From the NCBI RefSeq assembly GCF_900114655.1, contig NZ_FOTT01000019.1, forward strand, positions 1-59,665: DNA of 59,665 nucleotides, given 5' to 3'. The position numbers were made by a program, and so were the translations under genes. Under the pieces are notes generated by a model. That model worked only from the letters and a program-made list of their open reading frames with translations. It had not been told where the DNA came from and did not search any database. Of this stretch, positions 58,824 to 59,665 are shown piece by piece; position 1 is the first letter of the stretch; each line of letters opens with the position of its first letter. The stretch comes from Candidatus Frackibacter sp. WG13. Lineage in GTDB: Bacteria > Bacillota > Halanaerobiia > Halobacteroidales > Acetohalobiaceae.

Positions 58824-59665
58824 ATGGCAGTAAAGTCAGATATTGAAATAGCTCAGGAGGCAGAATTAAAGCACATTACGGAGATAGCTGAAATTCTAGG
58901 ATTAAGCAAGGATGAAATCGAACTATATGGAGATAACAAAGCTAAAGTTAAGTATGAAGCTTATAAGGAGAGAATGGACAATGAGGACAGTAAGTTAATC
59001 TTAACTACTGCTATTACTCCTACTCCTGCTGGTGAAGGTAAGACAACTACTAGTGTTGGTTTAACACAGGCTTTAAATCAGTTAGGACATAAGACTACAG
59101 TAGCTCTAAGAGAACCGTCTTTAGGACCATGTATGGGAGTTAAAGGTGGTGCTGCAGGTGGAGGTTATTCACAGGTAGTTCCAATGGAAGATATTAACTT
59201 ACACTTTACAGGTGATATTCACGCTATTGGTGTTGCTCATAACATGCTTTCAGCAGCAATCGATAATCACATTAAGCAGGGTAACGACTTAGGTTTAGAC
59301 CCGAAAGAGGTAGTATTCGAGCGTGTTGTTGACATGAACGATAGAGCATTAAGAGAAGTATTAGTTGGTGTAGGTGGCCCTAACGGTCAGGTTAGAGAAG
59401 ATGGCTTCATGATTACAGTTGCTTCTGAGGTAATGGCTATTCTTTGTCTTTCTGAAGGAATTGAAGACTTAAAAGAAAGGTTAGGTAACATCGTTATCGG
59501 TTATACATTTGATGATGAGCCTGTACAGGCTAAGCAGTTAAATGTACACGGAGCTATGGCTGCATTACTTAAGGATGCAATTAAGCCTAACTTAGTACAG
59601 ACTTTAGAGAATACACCAGCATTTATCCATGGTGGTCCATTTGCTAATATCGCACACGGTTGTAA
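58824..59665 (+). CDS. fhs: Formate-tetrahydrofolate ligase, 3' partial
   Basis: First 280 residues; the gene runs off the window. [26 protein letters not shown] matches the family start. The P-loop [17 protein letters not shown] is at about 67-83, followed by [46 protein letters not shown]-like [10 protein letters not shown] and GYTFDDEPV. Joins formate to tetrahydrofolate with ATP, the entry step of the methyl branch in acetogens and also used in purine synthesis. Ribosome site AAAGGTGG. Codon use here is somewhat richer in common codons, as for a highly expressed gene. Confidence 0.97.
   Translation, partial: MAVKSDIEIAQEAELKHITEIAEILGLSKDEIELYGDNKAKVKYEAYKERMDNEDSKLILTTAITPTPAGEGKTTTSVGLTQALNQLGHKTTVALREPSLGPCMGVKGGAAGGGYSQVVPMEDINLHFTGDIHAIGVAHNMLSAAIDNHIKQGNDLGLDPKEVVFERVVDMNDRALREVLVGVGGPNGQVREDGFMITVASEVMAILCLSEGIEDLKERLGNIVIGYTFDDEPVQAKQLNVHGAMAALLKDAIKPNLVQTLENTPAFIHGGPFANIAHGC

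Overview
This window comes from a low-GC, endospore-forming anaerobic Firmicute. The gene content (SipL/SPOCS-domain spore-coat proteins, SpoIID-like, SpoVT, Fin, YabP, YabQ, SpoIIE, cyanophycin genes, a gas-vesicle GvpF/L protein and formate-tetrahydrofolate ligase) best fits a halophilic Halanaerobiales/Halobacteroidaceae-type organism. That placement is inference, since no rRNA is present. Genes use ATG, GTG and TTG starts with strong GGAGG-type ribosome sites, and the standard bacterial code.

Region 1 (1-13709) is a spore-surface locus. Seven proteins carry about 21 SPOCS (DUF3794) domains; two of them end in LysM and resemble SipL. With them are a CAP-domain protein (5' cut by the window edge), a GvpF/L-like protein, an unrecognised 141-aa protein and a 32-aa Lys/Arg-rich peptide. 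Six genes of this locus, plus an L,D-transpeptidase and a double P-loop ATPase outside it, have the same promoter: AC, 16 bases, CATANNNTA, placed 30-47 bases before the start codon. This matches the sigma-K (late mother-cell) consensus. Two further genes have a one-mismatch version.

Region 2 (13713-19829) holds RNase J and the L,D-transpeptidase on the minus strand, with a dense cluster of DnaA boxes (15400-15543) between them, followed by cyanophycinase and cyanophycin synthetase. A 204-bp highly palindromic element (19904-20107) closes this region.

Region 3 (20164-58400) is the origin-proximal chromosomal block known from Bacillus, with insertions: ispE, a nucleotidyltransferase, purR, [P-loop ATPase, MerR regulator, D-aminoacylase, exonuclease], glmU, prs, ctc/L25, pth, [PrsW-like], fin, mfd, spoVT, a MurJ/SpoVB-type flippase, yabN/mazG, [dacF, spoIID-like, NSS transporter], yabP, yabQ, divIC, [tex, IS605-type element], yabR-like S1 protein, DUF501, ppx/gppA, tRNA-Leu, tRNA-Met, spoIIE, tilS, hpt, ftsH. 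The canonical spoVG and yabO/rqcP positions are empty. Two otherwise intact genes carry single in-frame nonsense codons: mfd (TAA at 33993) and the NSS transporter (TGA at 42961).

The IS605-type element (about 47465-49240) has a truncated tnpA, an intact tnpB-like gene, and a small ribbon-helix-helix gene divergent from tnpB with overlapping promoters and a palindromic operator. The window ends inside fhs. The most unusual features are the SPOCS/GvpF spore locus with its shared promoters, the DnaA-box cluster away from dnaA, the RHH-TnpB module, the palindromic element and a candidate small RNA at 26165-26255.
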